Assembly (NCBI GenBank): GCA_031763025.1
Contig: JASSKH010000039.1
Location: 2,294,001-2,358,000 of the forward strand
Reading direction: 5' to 3'
DNA from: Macrocystis pyrifera
Taxonomy: Eukaryota; Sar; Phaeophyceae; Laminariales; Laminariaceae
Length of the DNA stretch: 64,000 bases
In this document: piece after piece, positions 48,501 to 55,585 of the stretch
Layout: each line of letters opens with the position of its first letter
How positions within the stretch are numbered: the first letter of the stretch is position 1
Translations under genes and position numbers: made by a program
The notes under the pieces: generated by a model
Database searches by the model: none
What the model was told of the DNA's origin: nothing
The model's input: the letters and a program-made list of their open reading frames with translations, nothing else

Positions 48501-51500
48501 CCCGTTTTATCGTTCAAAATCGTACTGTTAATAAATGCTTTGCTTACCGTGCTTAATGACGTTATCCCTCTGCAGTTCCCCGGGTCAGCTTTAGCTCTAT
48601 TTTTGAATATATTTACTACTGCTCCTTCTCTCCACCACCTAGATGCGTACTCGTTTTTCCATATCCAGTTATACAACATAATCATTACGGTGAGCGTTCC
48701 TTCTCTCCCGTCGTTCAAAAATCCATTTGGTCTGCCCTTGCTGCCTTTATGTTCTCAAGTTGCGCTACAGTACCCACCGGTTTACGTTTTACGTCGTGAA
48801 CTCTCTCTGTAACCCTTCTGAACCACTGTCTTCCCTTTCGGATGTATCCACGTTCGATTGGGTAGCGTTAGGGACGGGATGGGAATTGGCGGAGTGCTAG
48901 ATGGGACGAGGTTGGGAATGTCGTGGCGACGGATTTTGATTGTCCATGCTATGGTAAGACTGGCTGAACCTGCTGTAACTGTATTGCTCTTTTTCATGGA
49001 TCTTGGCTTAACTATAGTTGACCTTAAGAAACATCGAAGTGCATGCAGCCTGATAGAGATTGGCATGACTTGCGGCAGCTGCATATCCAAAAATAGTGCC
49101 CAAAATCCAAATGAAAATCGAGCGATATTGGGTAGTTTCTCAGTTGAAGAGTTGTGCGCGGGACTAGTGCTTGCCACATAGGGGTGGCACCTACTGTAAT
49201 TGATTGTTCCCGAGACTCCTCACGCACTTTTCAACAAAAAGAGCTAACACTATCCTATAAAGAACACGTCGAGTGAAATGGGATGGGGTATCTAGGGTGA
49301 GAGGGCGCCGGTGGTGGAAATGAGTGTGGGGTTTGTGATTTTGAGGTCGAATAGTATGGGGCTGGACGGGCGTTGGATGGGATGGACTGGGGTGGGGTTT
49401 GGGATGGGATGCGGTGGGTTTGGAAATGGGACGAGGGTTCGAGCTTGGGATGGGGTTGAATTAGGATGGGTGGGACGGATACACAGCCGGGATGGGACAT
49501 TGTGGGGCTGGACATCGGGCGGGGTAGGGTTTGGGATAGGATAGCGTGAGTTTAGAAGGAGGATATACTAGGTTGGGAGTAATGGCCTTGCATGGAATGG
49601 GAGAAGGTTTGGGATTGGGCTTGGCGTGGAATGGGGTAGGGTTTGGGATGGGGAAAGACTTGCGATGGGATGGGGTAGGGCACGTGATGGGATGGTGAAT
49701 AGTTTTGAGATTTTATGGGACACGTGTCGGATGGAATGGGATGGGGAGGGGGGGGGGTGTGCTCGATAGGAGAGATGTACTCGATCTCATGCATGGCCGT
49801 AGTGGTATGACCATAGACCCTCGCATCCCTACAATGCCGGGACGGAGCATGTCGGGTTTTCACCGACCAGGCAGACATTGCTTGCACCAAGCGCGAAGCG
49901 CCGTGAGGTGTCCGGCGAGTCGCATGAAGGGTGAGCTGCATCCTACTAAGAACCGCTTGTGAGGCGGACTTGCATATGGATGACAGCTTCAATGAGTTAG
50001 TTTAATTTCCGGTGTGGCCACTTCTAGAGACAGCAATGGGTTTCCTATGTAGCTGTCTGCCTCTTGGGTGCCGTACCTTGAACACTACGTGATACGATCA
50101 ATTCCCCTGTGCAGAGTAGAGGTTCTTTACTTCGCACAAATGATCTAACTAGACGACCAGCTGTGGGCGACCGCCTAAAAAAAAAGAAAAAGAGAAAAAA
50201 AAAAACCGGTACCCTGGATGTGTAGCTCACGTAGTGAGCGGCATGTTTTACAGTGTCGTTGCCAACCGACGCCAACCCTACCCGTATATAATATATATAG
50301 TATACAGAATGGGATGGGGAGGGGGGGGTTGCGATGGAACGTGATGGGGATGGGGATTGGATCGGGCATTGGGTTGTATTGGCAACACAGGGCGGAGCTC
50401 GAAGAGGTTCGGTGGAACCGGGTTATATCGAACGAATTTCGGTCGAGATGAGACGGGGTTTGGGACATTGATGTGGCATAATAGGATGGGGTTCGGATAG
50501 GATGGGATGGGGGTGAGTTAGATGGGATGGGGAATGGGATGGGGGTGAGGGTTGGGATGGGATGAGAATTGTTATCGGATGGGGTATCGGGCTGTGATGG
50601 GCTCCAGGATAAGGTTTGAATAGGTCGGGTGGAATCCGGTTGGATCGAAGGCACTTGGGCTGGCATAAGATGAGTATTGAAATGTTGATGCAATTAGATG
50701 GGATGGGGGTCGGATGGGGACGGGATGGATCTAGATGGGATGGGGTCATTTCTATTGGTAGCGTATGGGGTTTGGGACGGAATGGGTGAGGTTTGGGATG
50801 TGATGGGCCGGGTTTGGGACGCGGCCGGGGGGGGCGGGCGGGGGGTATATAACTCAAAGGTTTTGCAGGGTCAATGCCGGCAGTATGCTCCAAAGGTCGA
50901 CGTTTGCTATCATACGATGTATCACTCTGTATAAGGCACATTTGATACTGACATGATAGTCCAACAGGAGGCAATATAACCGACCAAAGAGCGGTACGGC
51001 AGTGATCAGTATAAACTATCAAGCAAGAGCGCTGTTCCACCCCTAAATAGCTCACGAAAACAAAGGGATCTTCTACAAGATATCCATCCAATGGTGTCCA
51101 GGGCGAATACAGGGTTGGTATTCAGTTTCATCCCTGACAAAAAACGCCACTCTCTACTACAGTAGGTAGTCATCTATTGTATCCATTGATAATAAACAAT
51201 TCTTATTATCCCAAAACACTTTCACACCTCGGACAGAAAACTCTATTCCCACCTGATCTACTCTACGTCTTTCATTGCAGATAGATACTGCTGTATTCCT
51301 GATTTGTATGATGTAGCTCATGTTGCCGGGTGGGAGCCGTGTATATCTAAATGATTTTGCACAGGTTTTCTGCAATGGGCCTGTACTATACTATGCAGAT
51401 CCTGCACAACCTCCTACAAAAGCAGGCGAGCAAGTAGATTATATACTATAGATAGATCAGATAGATCGTGATCTGTCCTACGACAGGTGTCAAAGCTTTC

Positions 51501-51972
51501 CTTGGCACTCTTTTTTCAGAGCCTATTTAATGTTTATGCTGCACATTGGCCGATGGTGAACATAACGGTGTACGTAAGAAATAAGAAGTAACTCGTAGAA
51601 ATAAAAACGAAAAACTCACGGGCTGCTTTGCGGGGTGCGTGGGCCGCGCGGGCTCAGCGCAGGCTTCTCCCCAAATTGATGGAACGGGCTGTTGAGGTTG
51701 CTGCCGATGCCGTTGCTGCTGCTGCCGTTGCCACCGCTGCTGCCACCGCTGCTCCCCCCTCCTCCCTTCCTGTGCTGCCCGACTGACCGGTGGTTGCCGG
51801 TGCTGCCACTGCTCCCTCCCCCCCCTCCCCCATTCCTGTGTTGGCCGGATGACCCGCTGCTGCCGCCGTTGCTACCACTGCTCGCCCCCTTCCTGTGCTG
51901 CCCGGCGGACATACTTCGTGCGACTTTCGGAGGAGGGGCTGGAGGGAACGCCTCCGGCGGCGACGGTGACAT
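27451..51972 (-). CDS. PAPS-dependent sulfotransferase, eight exons over 24.5 kb
   Basis: Join on the minus strand: 51972-51620, 44791-44658, 43390-43202, 42312-42160, 41220-41067, 34887-34773, 32503-32405, 27561-27451. All introns are GT-AG and phases agree (2,1,1,1,2,0,0), giving about 434 residues. Domain signs: PTAFFIGVSKCGTTSLSNWL is the 5'-phosphosulfate loop, VVDFTPHYS the substrate-side strand, RFLIVLREPVARTISSW the 3'-phosphate motif, YVMQLQRWFKVFG and VVFTEDMAKDPLKTL the core, FFAPYNKALEDLLG the C-terminal helix. These features resemble the carbohydrate (heparan-sulfate-type) sulfotransferases, which act in the Golgi lumen on polysaccharides. No membrane anchor is visible, so a further 5' exon is likely. 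The natural substrate cannot be read from the sequence. Confidence 0.85.
28070..29125. repeat. Decayed minisatellite in sulfotransferase intron G-H
   Basis: Loose units of roughly 110-130 bp: CTAATCATGGAACCTACCTA, then ACTAGTCGGCGACTTATAGT, then CAACTCACAGCCCTA. About eight units, split by a MITE at 28464. Confidence 0.75.
28464..28568. mobile_element. MITE family 1, copy 4
   Basis: TTACGGGGGATCATAGTA ... GTCCTCCGTAA, flanks CTA and TAG. Confidence 0.9.
29367..29604. mobile_element. MITE family 6 (ends ACTATCACCCGTG)
   Basis: ACTATCACCCGTG at 29369 is inverted as CACGGGTGATAGT ending near 29602. 240-bp unit in the sulfotransferase G-H intron; the only copy seen. Confidence 0.65.
29797..30047 (+). 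mobile_element. MITE family 4, copy 2
   Basis: Starts GCGTTCTACGATAGAGGTTC, body as in the 27139 copy in opposite orientation, ends GCTACCTCTAACGTAAAAACG. Confidence 0.8.
30050..31350. other. Intron G-H remainder, nothing assigned
   Basis: Purine-rich GGGAGGGAGG run at 30428-30495, otherwise no repeat or coding signal I can support. Confidence 0.4.
31351..31442. mobile_element. MITE family 2, copy with a TATTAATA insert
   Basis: GGGACTGCAGTCCCGTTTTG at the left and GTCCCTAAAACAGGACC at the right form the palindrome. Where other copies end TACTAAAAGG, this one reads AACTATTAATAAAAGG. Confidence 0.85.
31445..32340. other. Intron G-H remainder, nothing assigned
   Basis: No repeat, coding or RNA signal that I can support. 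Confidence 0.35.
32405..32503 (-). CDS. Sulfotransferase gene, exon G
   Basis: 33 codons (VVFTEDMAKDPLKTLKEVFD...DAQGHK), acceptor TTTTTTCCAG, donor GTGCGG, phase 0 both sides. Reads on from NFK of exon F as NFKVVFTEDM. Confidence 0.88.
32593..32828. repeat. About 45-bp minisatellite upstream of exon G
   Basis: Five to six units of GTGGAAAAACTACTTGGAAT then TAGTGACACAAGTTATAG with many changes. Confidence 0.85.
33177..33279. mobile_element. MITE family 1, copy 5
   Basis: GTACGGGGGACAGTAAATAG ... TGGTCCCCCGTAA, flanks CTA and TAG. Confidence 0.88.
33362..33400 (-). repeat. Decayed copy of exon F donor junction, copy 4
   Basis: CCTACCTTGAAAGGTCTCCT then CGCCGAACATATTTGAA matches CCCACCTTGAAGTTCTCCTT then GCCGAATACTTTGAA of exon F and its donor. 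Confidence 0.8.
33462..33500 (-). repeat. Decayed copy of exon F donor junction, copy 3
   Basis: CTTCTTGCCGAGAATATTGG then ACCACCACC aligns with CTCCTTGCCGAATACTTTGA then ACCACCGC of exon F. Confidence 0.65.
33558..33606 (-). repeat. Decayed copy of exon F donor junction, copy 2
   Basis: CTCCCTGTCGAGTACATTGG then ACCCGCAGCAGCCACATC aligns with exon F (CTCCTTGCCGAATACTTTGA then ACCACCGCTGCAGCTGCATC). Confidence 0.7.
33748..34228. repeat. About 40-bp minisatellite, twelve units, in sulfotransferase intron F-G
   Basis: Near-identical units CACCATTATCTTCCTAACAC then TACATCACCACCAGCACCAG, with variants of 37 and 46 bp. Low divergence shows recent growth. It is not CRISPR: there are no spacers. 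Confidence 0.95.
34548..34600 (-). repeat. Decayed copy of exon F donor junction, copy 1
   Basis: CCCACCTTGAAGCTCGTTCT then GCCGGAGACGTTGAATCA aligns with the exon F donor side. Confidence 0.7.
34773..34887 (-). CDS. Sulfotransferase gene, exon F
   Basis: 38 codons plus one base (CNPRDYLEAV...FGKENFK), acceptor CACACAAG, donor GTGGGT, phase 0. Contains YVMQLQRWFKVF, the helix before the core strand. Confidence 0.87.
34990..36350. other. Intron E-F segment with MITE and a reverse GATC-rich repeat
   Basis: Apart from the family 2 MITE, 36010-36350 carries reverse GATC-repeat motifs (AGACCATGACCTATC, GATCTGTCAATGATC). No exon seen. Confidence 0.4.
35391..35476. mobile_element. MITE family 2 copy
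   Basis: CTTTTAGCACTGAAGTCCTG ... CGGGATTGCAGTCCTAAAAG, about 86-bp palindrome, in sulfotransferase intron E-F. Confidence 0.85.
36625..36730. mobile_element. MITE family 1, copy 6
   Basis: TTACGGGGGACCACAGTAAG ... GGTCCCGTGTAA, flanks CTA and TAG. Confidence 0.88.
36755..36872. mobile_element. MITE related to family 4
   Basis: GAGCCCCGTCAGCCAGAAA at the left is inverted as TTTTGACTGACCGGACTCC at the right. The motif also occurs inside family 4 (GATTGACGGGGCTCC). Confidence 0.5.
36955..37045. mobile_element. MITE family 2 copy
   Basis: TTAGGACTGCGGTACCGTTT ... AAGGGACTGCCGTACTAATC. Confidence 0.8.
37090..37194. mobile_element. MITE family 1, copy 7
   Basis: TTACGGGCGACCATAGTTAA ... GGACCGCCGTAA, flanks ATA and TAG. 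Confidence 0.88.
37427..37770 (+). repeat. Three tandem units of 114-117 bp that keep an open frame
   Basis: GAGCGACCTTTCAGTTCAAA starts units at 37427, 37541 and 37655. Units are nearly identical and multiples of three, so a 114-codon frame (37458-37802) stays open with a repeated GVRFPFGGIRTWGSDLS peptide. It lies in an intron on the opposite strand, with no sign of expression. Confidence 0.9.
38000..39430. other. Intron E-F segment, nothing assigned
   Basis: Includes a short AT microsatellite at 38005 and unassigned sequence. A 166-codon plus-strand frame at 38842-39342 has no recognisable domain and is not taken as a gene. Confidence 0.35.
39440..39875. repeat. Decayed repeat with ACAAGACGTCACGGGA-type units
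   Basis: Roughly 35-40 bp units (CAAGACG-CACGGGA-AAAGACAA) across 430 bp; similar scattered units at 38125-38260. Confidence 0.6.
40048..40152. mobile_element. MITE family 1, copy 8
   Basis: TTACGGGGGGCCATAGTAAA ... GGTACGCCGTAG, flanks CTA and TAT. Confidence 0.85.
40665..40712 (-). repeat. Decayed copy 2 of exon E donor junction
   Basis: GTGCACCTGCATGAACTGAC then CTTCGTCTCCCTCCCGAACA aligns with ACGCACCTGCATGAAGTGAA then CTCCACCTCCCTGCCGAACA. Confidence 0.8.
40838..40895 (-). repeat. Decayed copy 1 of exon E donor junction
   Basis: GTGCGCCTGCATGACGTGAC then CTCCGTCTTCCTTCCAAACA and GCCCGTTGTC aligns with exon E through GCCCGCTGTC. Confidence 0.85.
41067..41220 (-). CDS. Sulfotransferase gene, exon E
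   Basis: 50 codons plus partial codons (RGRRRLKLVEDRTLL...FGREVEFTSC), donor GTGCGT. The acceptor (GGGCAG) has a poor pyrimidine tract and is chosen because it alone keeps phase. Confidence 0.7.
41772..41820 (-). repeat. Decayed copy of exon D donor junction
   Basis: TCTCACTTTCGCTCTTGTAC then CCACACGAGCATG matches ACTCACATTCGCTCTTGTAC then TCCCACGAGCTGATG. Confidence 0.8.
41845..42090. repeat. C-rich tract with a tandem pair and a tRNA-like SINE fragment
   Basis: GACTA-GGC-ATGCA-GACATGAA-ACATCATCT occurs twice, about 87 bp apart. ATGGTCAAGTGGCTTAAGGC with GAGTCCGATCCCC downstream (42030-42080) looks like tRNA A and B boxes. Long C runs follow. Confidence 0.5.
42160..42312 (-). CDS. Sulfotransferase gene, exon D
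   Basis: 50 codons plus partial codons (TPHYSVVAEAPHRI...LREPVARTISSWEYKSE), acceptor GTTATCAG, donor GTGAGT. Holds the PAPS 3'-phosphate-binding motif. Confidence 0.9.
42320..42900. other. Intron C-D segment, C-rich, nothing assigned
   Basis: Pyrimidine-rich without exon, repeat unit or RNA signal that I can support. Confidence 0.4.
42910..43170 (-). repeat. SINE-like repeat fragments (reverse) with poly-C
   Basis: GCTCCGTCTCAAAAGGAATG and GATGCGAGGGCCTATGGTCA match, in reverse, the heads of the 49790 and 61200 copies; long C runs follow. Confidence 0.65.
43202..43390 (-). CDS. Sulfotransferase gene, exon C
   Basis: 62 codons plus partial codons (TTSLSNWLSRHPRARL...ARPEDTVVD), acceptor TTATTTCAG, donor GTGAGG. 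Completes KCGTTSLSNWL. Confidence 0.9.
43495..43625 (-). repeat. Decayed copy 1 of exon C acceptor junction
   Basis: On the minus strand GGCACTACTTTTCTG, TTTTGAAGCTCACGTATTCG and TGGCATGACAC correspond to exon C GGCACTACTTCTCTG, TTCGAAGCTCACTTGTTCG and TGGCATGACAC. Confidence 0.88.
43690..43800 (-). repeat. Decayed copy 2 of exon C acceptor junction
   Basis: On the minus strand AGCAGACACCCGCG, CAACAAGGCTACTAC and CACCCGTTCGAT correspond to AGCAGGCACCCACG, CAAGAAGGCTACAAC and CACTTGTTCGAT of exon C. Confidence 0.85.
43931..43970 (-). repeat. Decayed copy 3 of exon C acceptor junction
   Basis: On the minus strand ACAGAAGCAGGCACTGCTTC then TCCGTGG resembles the CAG/GCACTACTTCTCTGTCC junction. 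Confidence 0.55.
44138..44200 (-). repeat. Decayed copy 4 of exon C acceptor junction
   Basis: On the minus strand TTCAGGCATTGCGACTCTTC then TCTGTCCAAGTGGCTTGAGC matches TTCAGGCACTACTTCTCTGT then CCAACTGGCTGAGC. Confidence 0.75.
44349..44466. repeat. Perfect 60-bp tandem pair
   Basis: GACAAAGTCGATCATGAAGC and the following 40 bases are repeated exactly 60 bp on, in the intron between exons B and C. Confidence 0.97.
44545..44585 (-). repeat. Decayed copy of exon B donor junction
   Basis: AAGCTCACTACATAGGGAAA then CCCTGTTGCCAACAAGC aligns with ACGCTCACCGCATTTGGAAA then CCCCTATGAAGAACGC. Confidence 0.65.
44658..44791 (-). CDS. Sulfotransferase gene, exon B
   Basis: 44 codons plus partial codons (GSNVFVPEELAGELL...TAFFIGVSKCG), acceptor CGGCAG, donor GTGAGC. 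Ends inside the phosphosulfate loop; the Gly codon is split with exon C. Confidence 0.85.
44990..46355. repeat. G-rich degenerate satellite (GGGATGGG units), block 1
   Basis: Decayed arrays of GGGATGGGATTTGGGATGGG-type sequence with the G-rich strand on plus. Ser/Pro-rich minus frames over it are artefacts. Lies in sulfotransferase intron A-B. Confidence 0.85.
46356..46609 (+). mobile_element. MITE family 4, copy 3
   Basis: Ends GCGTTCTAAGCTAATCACCC and GCTACCTCTATCGTAGAACG, body as in the 27139 and 29797 copies but with a TATTAATA at 46491. Confidence 0.85.
46850..48840 (-). mobile_element. LINE-B: decayed non-LTR retrotransposon, AT-rich
   Basis: Minus-strand fragments in different frames show RT blocks NCRGITSLSTVSKAF (near 48560), LQGVAQGCTPSPNLF and MYINDL (near 48170), then a C-terminal CPCGKPVENRTHIVGEC zinc-type motif near 47070. 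Many frame breaks show old decay. Its base use is more AT-rich than the G-rich satellite it sits in, and its protein is unlike LINE-A. Confidence 0.82.
48850..49785. repeat. G-rich degenerate satellite, block 2
   Basis: GGGATGGG-type sequence returns at 48870-48910 and 49270-49760, around a non-repetitive stretch (48915-49255). Probably one array with block 1, split by LINE-B. Confidence 0.7.
49787..50300. repeat. SINE-like dispersed repeat, full-length copy
   Basis: About 510 bp that matches 61195-61702 along its whole length, including an A-rich AAAAAAAAAGAAAAAG block and a TATATATA end. Heads of the repeat recur at 9200, 9444, 9537 and (reverse) 43010. It encodes nothing. Confidence 0.9.
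50305..50855. repeat. G-rich degenerate satellite, block 3
   Basis: GGGATGGGG-type units resume right after the SINE-like repeat and end in a poly-G run near 50825. Confidence 0.8.
51300..51500 (+). repeat. GATC-rich dispersed repeat, forward copy
   Basis: CATGTTGCCGGGTGGGAGCC, GCAGATCCTGCACAACCTCC and CAGATAGATCGTGATCTGTC match the family. Confidence 0.6.
51620..51972 (-). CDS. Sulfotransferase gene, upstream low-complexity exon A
   Basis: 117 codons plus two bases, ending AGCAGCCC before donor GTGAGT. Its ATG stands directly after a good acceptor (TTGTGACAG), so it may be an internal exon or carry the start. Gly/Ser/Asn-rich, with four spaced GQHRKG-like motifs, it would form a flexible stem. 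Membership rests on phase match with exon B across a 6.8-kb intron, so it is less sure than the others. Confidence 0.55.
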
Positions 51973-52307
51973 CTGTCACAATTACTACAACTACTCTGCT
52001 TTGAATACACTGTTTTCGCTACTTTCGCCGCCCCTTTTGGTGTTTAGCTCAACAGCTCCACTCGCAGGACTTGAAACGATTTCTGGGAAACCCACCTTAT
52101 ACAGTGTGTCAACCCGTCTTGCGTTGGTCTCTGGACTGTTGCACTGAAAATGTTTGTAATTCTCTGAAAGGTATAGAGTCTGTTACCCAAACAGACTCTA
52201 CCAACAGCAAATATGTTATAACCCAGACTCTACCAACAGCAAATAGGTTAACCCCTCTGCATGAGCTAGGCTCTTGAACAGACTCTCAATAGAGTGGGCT
52301 CTTTTAC

Positions 52308-52397
52308 CCTTTCTAGTACCGCAGTCCCGTTTTGGGGACAAATGACTTGGAATTAGACTGGTTTGTCCCCAAATCGGGACGGCGGTACTAAAGGGGT
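52308..52397. mobile_element. MITE family 2 copy
   Basis: CTAGTACCGCAGTCCCGTTT ... AAATCGGGACGGCGGTACTA, good palindrome. Confidence 0.88.
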
Positions 52398-52639
52398 TAA
52401 AAAGCCTCTATTGGATACCTGGTACCAGGTGTATATGAATATAGCACTATATCGTGCTGCGCCGACTTCAACTTGCCTATGCGAAACGTTCCTTCCCTCA
52501 CCCCCCCTCACACCCCCCTCCGAAGCACCGCTTCCGCTATCGCCGCAAGTGTCGCGCTGTCTCTGATTGGCCAAACGGGACCCAGGCCGTTTCCGCGAGG
52601 TTCTCGAACGTCCTGTTGACTGTTGTTGTTGTTGTTGTT

Positions 52640-52948
52640 GCGCACAGATAAACAGACACACAGACTGACGGAAGACAGGCATACACACAGAAAGACAGCC
52701 AGCCAGTCATACATACACACAGATAGACAGGCAGACATTCAGGGAGACAGGCAGGCAGGCAGAAAGGCGTACAGACAGACAGGCAGGCAGACAGAAAGAC
52801 AGACAAATAGGCAGTCAGAAAGAAAGACAGACAGACAGGCAGGCAGTCAGACAGACAGGTGGACAGAAAGACAAACGGACAGGTCGACAGACCGCGAGAC
52901 AGACATACATGCAGAGATAGACAAGCAGACAGATAGGTAGACATAAAT
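52640..52948. repeat. GACAGRCAG-type microsatellite
   Basis: 300 bp of AGACAG/GGCAG units. It opens false frames on both strands. Confidence 0.9.
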
Positions 52949-52999
52949 TTGCGACTGGTCATGGTGGACATTGTCGGTGGACATTGTCGGTTGGCAACC

Positions 53000-53130
53000 A
53001 TACCAACATCACCAACAGCAACAACAGCAGCAGCCACAACAACAACAACACCACCACCACCATCACCACCACCAACAACAACAACTGAACCACCCACAAA
53101 ACACAACAACAACAACGACTAGCGAGATCA
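53000..53130. repeat. CAA/CAC trinucleotide microsatellite
   Basis: CAACAACAG, CACCACCAC and ACAACAACG runs, next to unassigned sequence to 54000. Confidence 0.8.
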
Positions 53131-54029
53131 ACGACAACAACACTTGTGGTTCCACGTTGGGTCCGAGAGAGTCCGCGTCTAACAAGAACGTGGCACCACG
53201 ACAACATTCGTAAACCCACCCAAATTGGTATTTATTATTGTCCCATTTGTCATCTGCCAATCAAAATGCAGGCAGTGCTTATTCCAATCACACCGTCCAC
53301 ATATGCAAACACAATTAGGATCCAATGGCTTAATTGATACCACGGCGGCGAAGAGTTAAGTGGACTTGCGGCACATTCTGTAGTGCACAGCACTCACAGC
53401 ACTGGGGGCGGAAAAGAAAGGACCATTGGCGTGTAAAACTGAAGAACATACTATTAATAGAGAACAAAGTGTCTCTTACATTTCCGAGTAATATGTGGGT
53501 ATGTAAGCAAGCGTGGTGATCTTAGTTAGTTGAGACTTTGGTTTTACACATCCCCCTCCGGGATGAAAACAATCCATCAATGTAAAATTGAAAAAATAAA
53601 CACACCACCACCCGATATGTATAAGGTTCTCACATTAAGTCATCGTCCAAAATCTAGACCGTGGTCACAGGACAGACTCCAATAACTTTACTGGTAGAGG
53701 GAGTGGAACAGTACCTCAGGGAATAAAACAAAACAATGCCATACAGCTCAAGCCGGAAGCAGGTAGAAACAAGATTTTGTGCACTGGGCTAATAATGTCT
53801 CCGTGGTTTATTTCTTGCGAATTGCTCATGAGTGACAAATGTTGAAGGTCATGCTACGTGCACATTGATTGTCGGATGGCAAGAACAAAACAAAAGTACC
53901 CGCACAAAAACGGTAGAGACACCACAATCGAAGCGTATAGTACTCAAACAGGAAAAAGTTTAACCTAAAGCGAACACACCTCAAGGTCATTCATACACAC
54001 ACCGGTTCCCACCAGACGATCTAGATCTT

Positions 54030-54220
54030 CGAGGGCACATACATACATAGATACATTCCCGATCTGGCTCATGTTGCCGGGGGGGAGCTGTGTGATGATC
54101 TGCATCATCTACAGTAGGACATGTTTCCTGGGTTGGATCTGTACTATATAGCAGATCCTTCCCAAATATTTCATAACGGCAGGTGAGAATATAGATGGTT
54201 AACATCGTGATCTGCCTAAT
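54030..54220 (+). repeat. GATC-rich dispersed repeat, forward copy
   Basis: CTCATGTTGCCGGGGGGGAG, ATGTTTCCTGGGTTGGATCT and CGGCAGGTGAGAATATAGAT match the family. Confidence 0.65.
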
Positions 54221-54224
54221 GTCT

Positions 54225-55350
54225 GCAGTCGTCGCAACCGTTTTTTTAGACCATAACATCGTCGCAAGAGAGGGAGACCTGTCTGCAGTTATTTTTTAGA
54301 CGAAGGTACAGAAGGCACATAGGGGGTTAGACTTACTAATAGCGCGTATGTTACCCTTTATTTTGGTGTTCCGTTGGTTTCTTTCTTGGTATGATAATGC
54401 TTAGGGGTGATCAACGTTGAAGCGCATGCTATACATTGCCGGATGGCAAACGCAGTATTAGTAATGGTAACGATAGCAATAATCTGCACTCTGAACTTGA
54501 ACGCCAACTCCTGTAACAACGGTCGACAGCCGTTTTCGAGATCGACACGCCTGTCGCAGACGTAGCAGTTGAAAGTAGTACGGAGTTTCGGGCAGTTCAA
54601 GTATTGCTGTGTGTAGTGATTATTGTTGTTGGTATGGTTGTGGGTGGGTTTCTTGTTGTTTTTGCTCGCATGGCCGCCTGAAGGTATGGAGAAGGTGTGG
54701 GTACGTGTGTTGGTCGGTGAGGTGTGGAGTGCACATGATGTTCACGGGATGTGTGTTGTGTGTACCTCGTACTGCTGTCGTGTTTCCTTTGAGTGTGTTC
54801 TGTACCTGGTAGGCATTTGCATATTCTACTTGAGGTCGGGACGAGCCAAACAAAAAGAAACAGCGGACATTGCCGGAGCCACGAAAAAACAGACCAAATA
54901 ACCAGAGCTTCCAGAATAAAATATAGTACGAACGTTCTTCGGTAGAAACAGCACTCACAGACACGAACGAAAAAAAAAACAAAAGATAACATCGTATACG
55001 TAGCTATTACTAGTATCAAAGGATATGTACGATATGTGCAACGAACGCCCCGGTGATCTATTATTAGTGTTGCCTCTCGAATATTGCCACTACTATAGGT
55101 AGGGTTATGGTCGACAGTTTGAGTCTCCGTACGGAGTTTTTAATTCTCTACTCGTAATGACACCAGCTAGATGCCGAGAGCGTCCAGGTATTGTAGCGTG
55201 GGTAGGCCAAACAGAGAGGGAATTCGTTTGTTTCTCATGCAGGCAAGGTGTTGTGGACGTGGCTTCCCGTCTGTCTCAGCGAAGTGTGCTATTAATAGGG
55301 CTTCAGTGTGGGCCCGCTAACAAGAAAGAGCAGCCAATGCCAGCAAGCCT
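54225..55350. other. Intergenic, nothing assigned
   Basis: No convincing ORF or repeat apart from a dispersed-repeat tag near 54425 and CTATTAATAG at 55289. Confidence 0.4.
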
Positions 55351-55374
55351 TGTTAGCCCTGCTAGGGCAAACTG

Positions 55375-55462
55375 CTTATGTGCAGTCCCGTTCTAGGGAC
55401 GAAGCACTCGAATCCGACGTAGTTTGTCTCCGAAACGGGACGGCAATAAATAAAAGGGTTGA
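55375..55462. mobile_element. MITE family 2 copy
   Basis: TGCAGTCCCGTTCTAGGGAC ... CGAAACGGGACGGCAATAAA; its far right end is altered. Confidence 0.75.
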
Positions 55463-55585
55463 TAGAACCTTCTTGCGACACCATCATTGAACAATCTAAC
55501 TGATCAACTGCTGTAGCGTTCACCGCTGAGCACGATTTATTACCTAAATATCTTAGCAAAGAGGGAACCTTTTTAAGTTTATATT

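Noticed and set aside
49787-50300. 5S rRNA or tRNA gene in the SINE-like repeat
   Set aside because: CTACGGCCATGC recalls 5S, but the rest does not follow 5S structure; no tRNA gene could be folded by eye.
52537-53115. 192-codon minus-strand frame rich in Cys/Leu/Ser
   Set aside because: Read almost wholly from the GACAGRCAG and CAA microsatellites.
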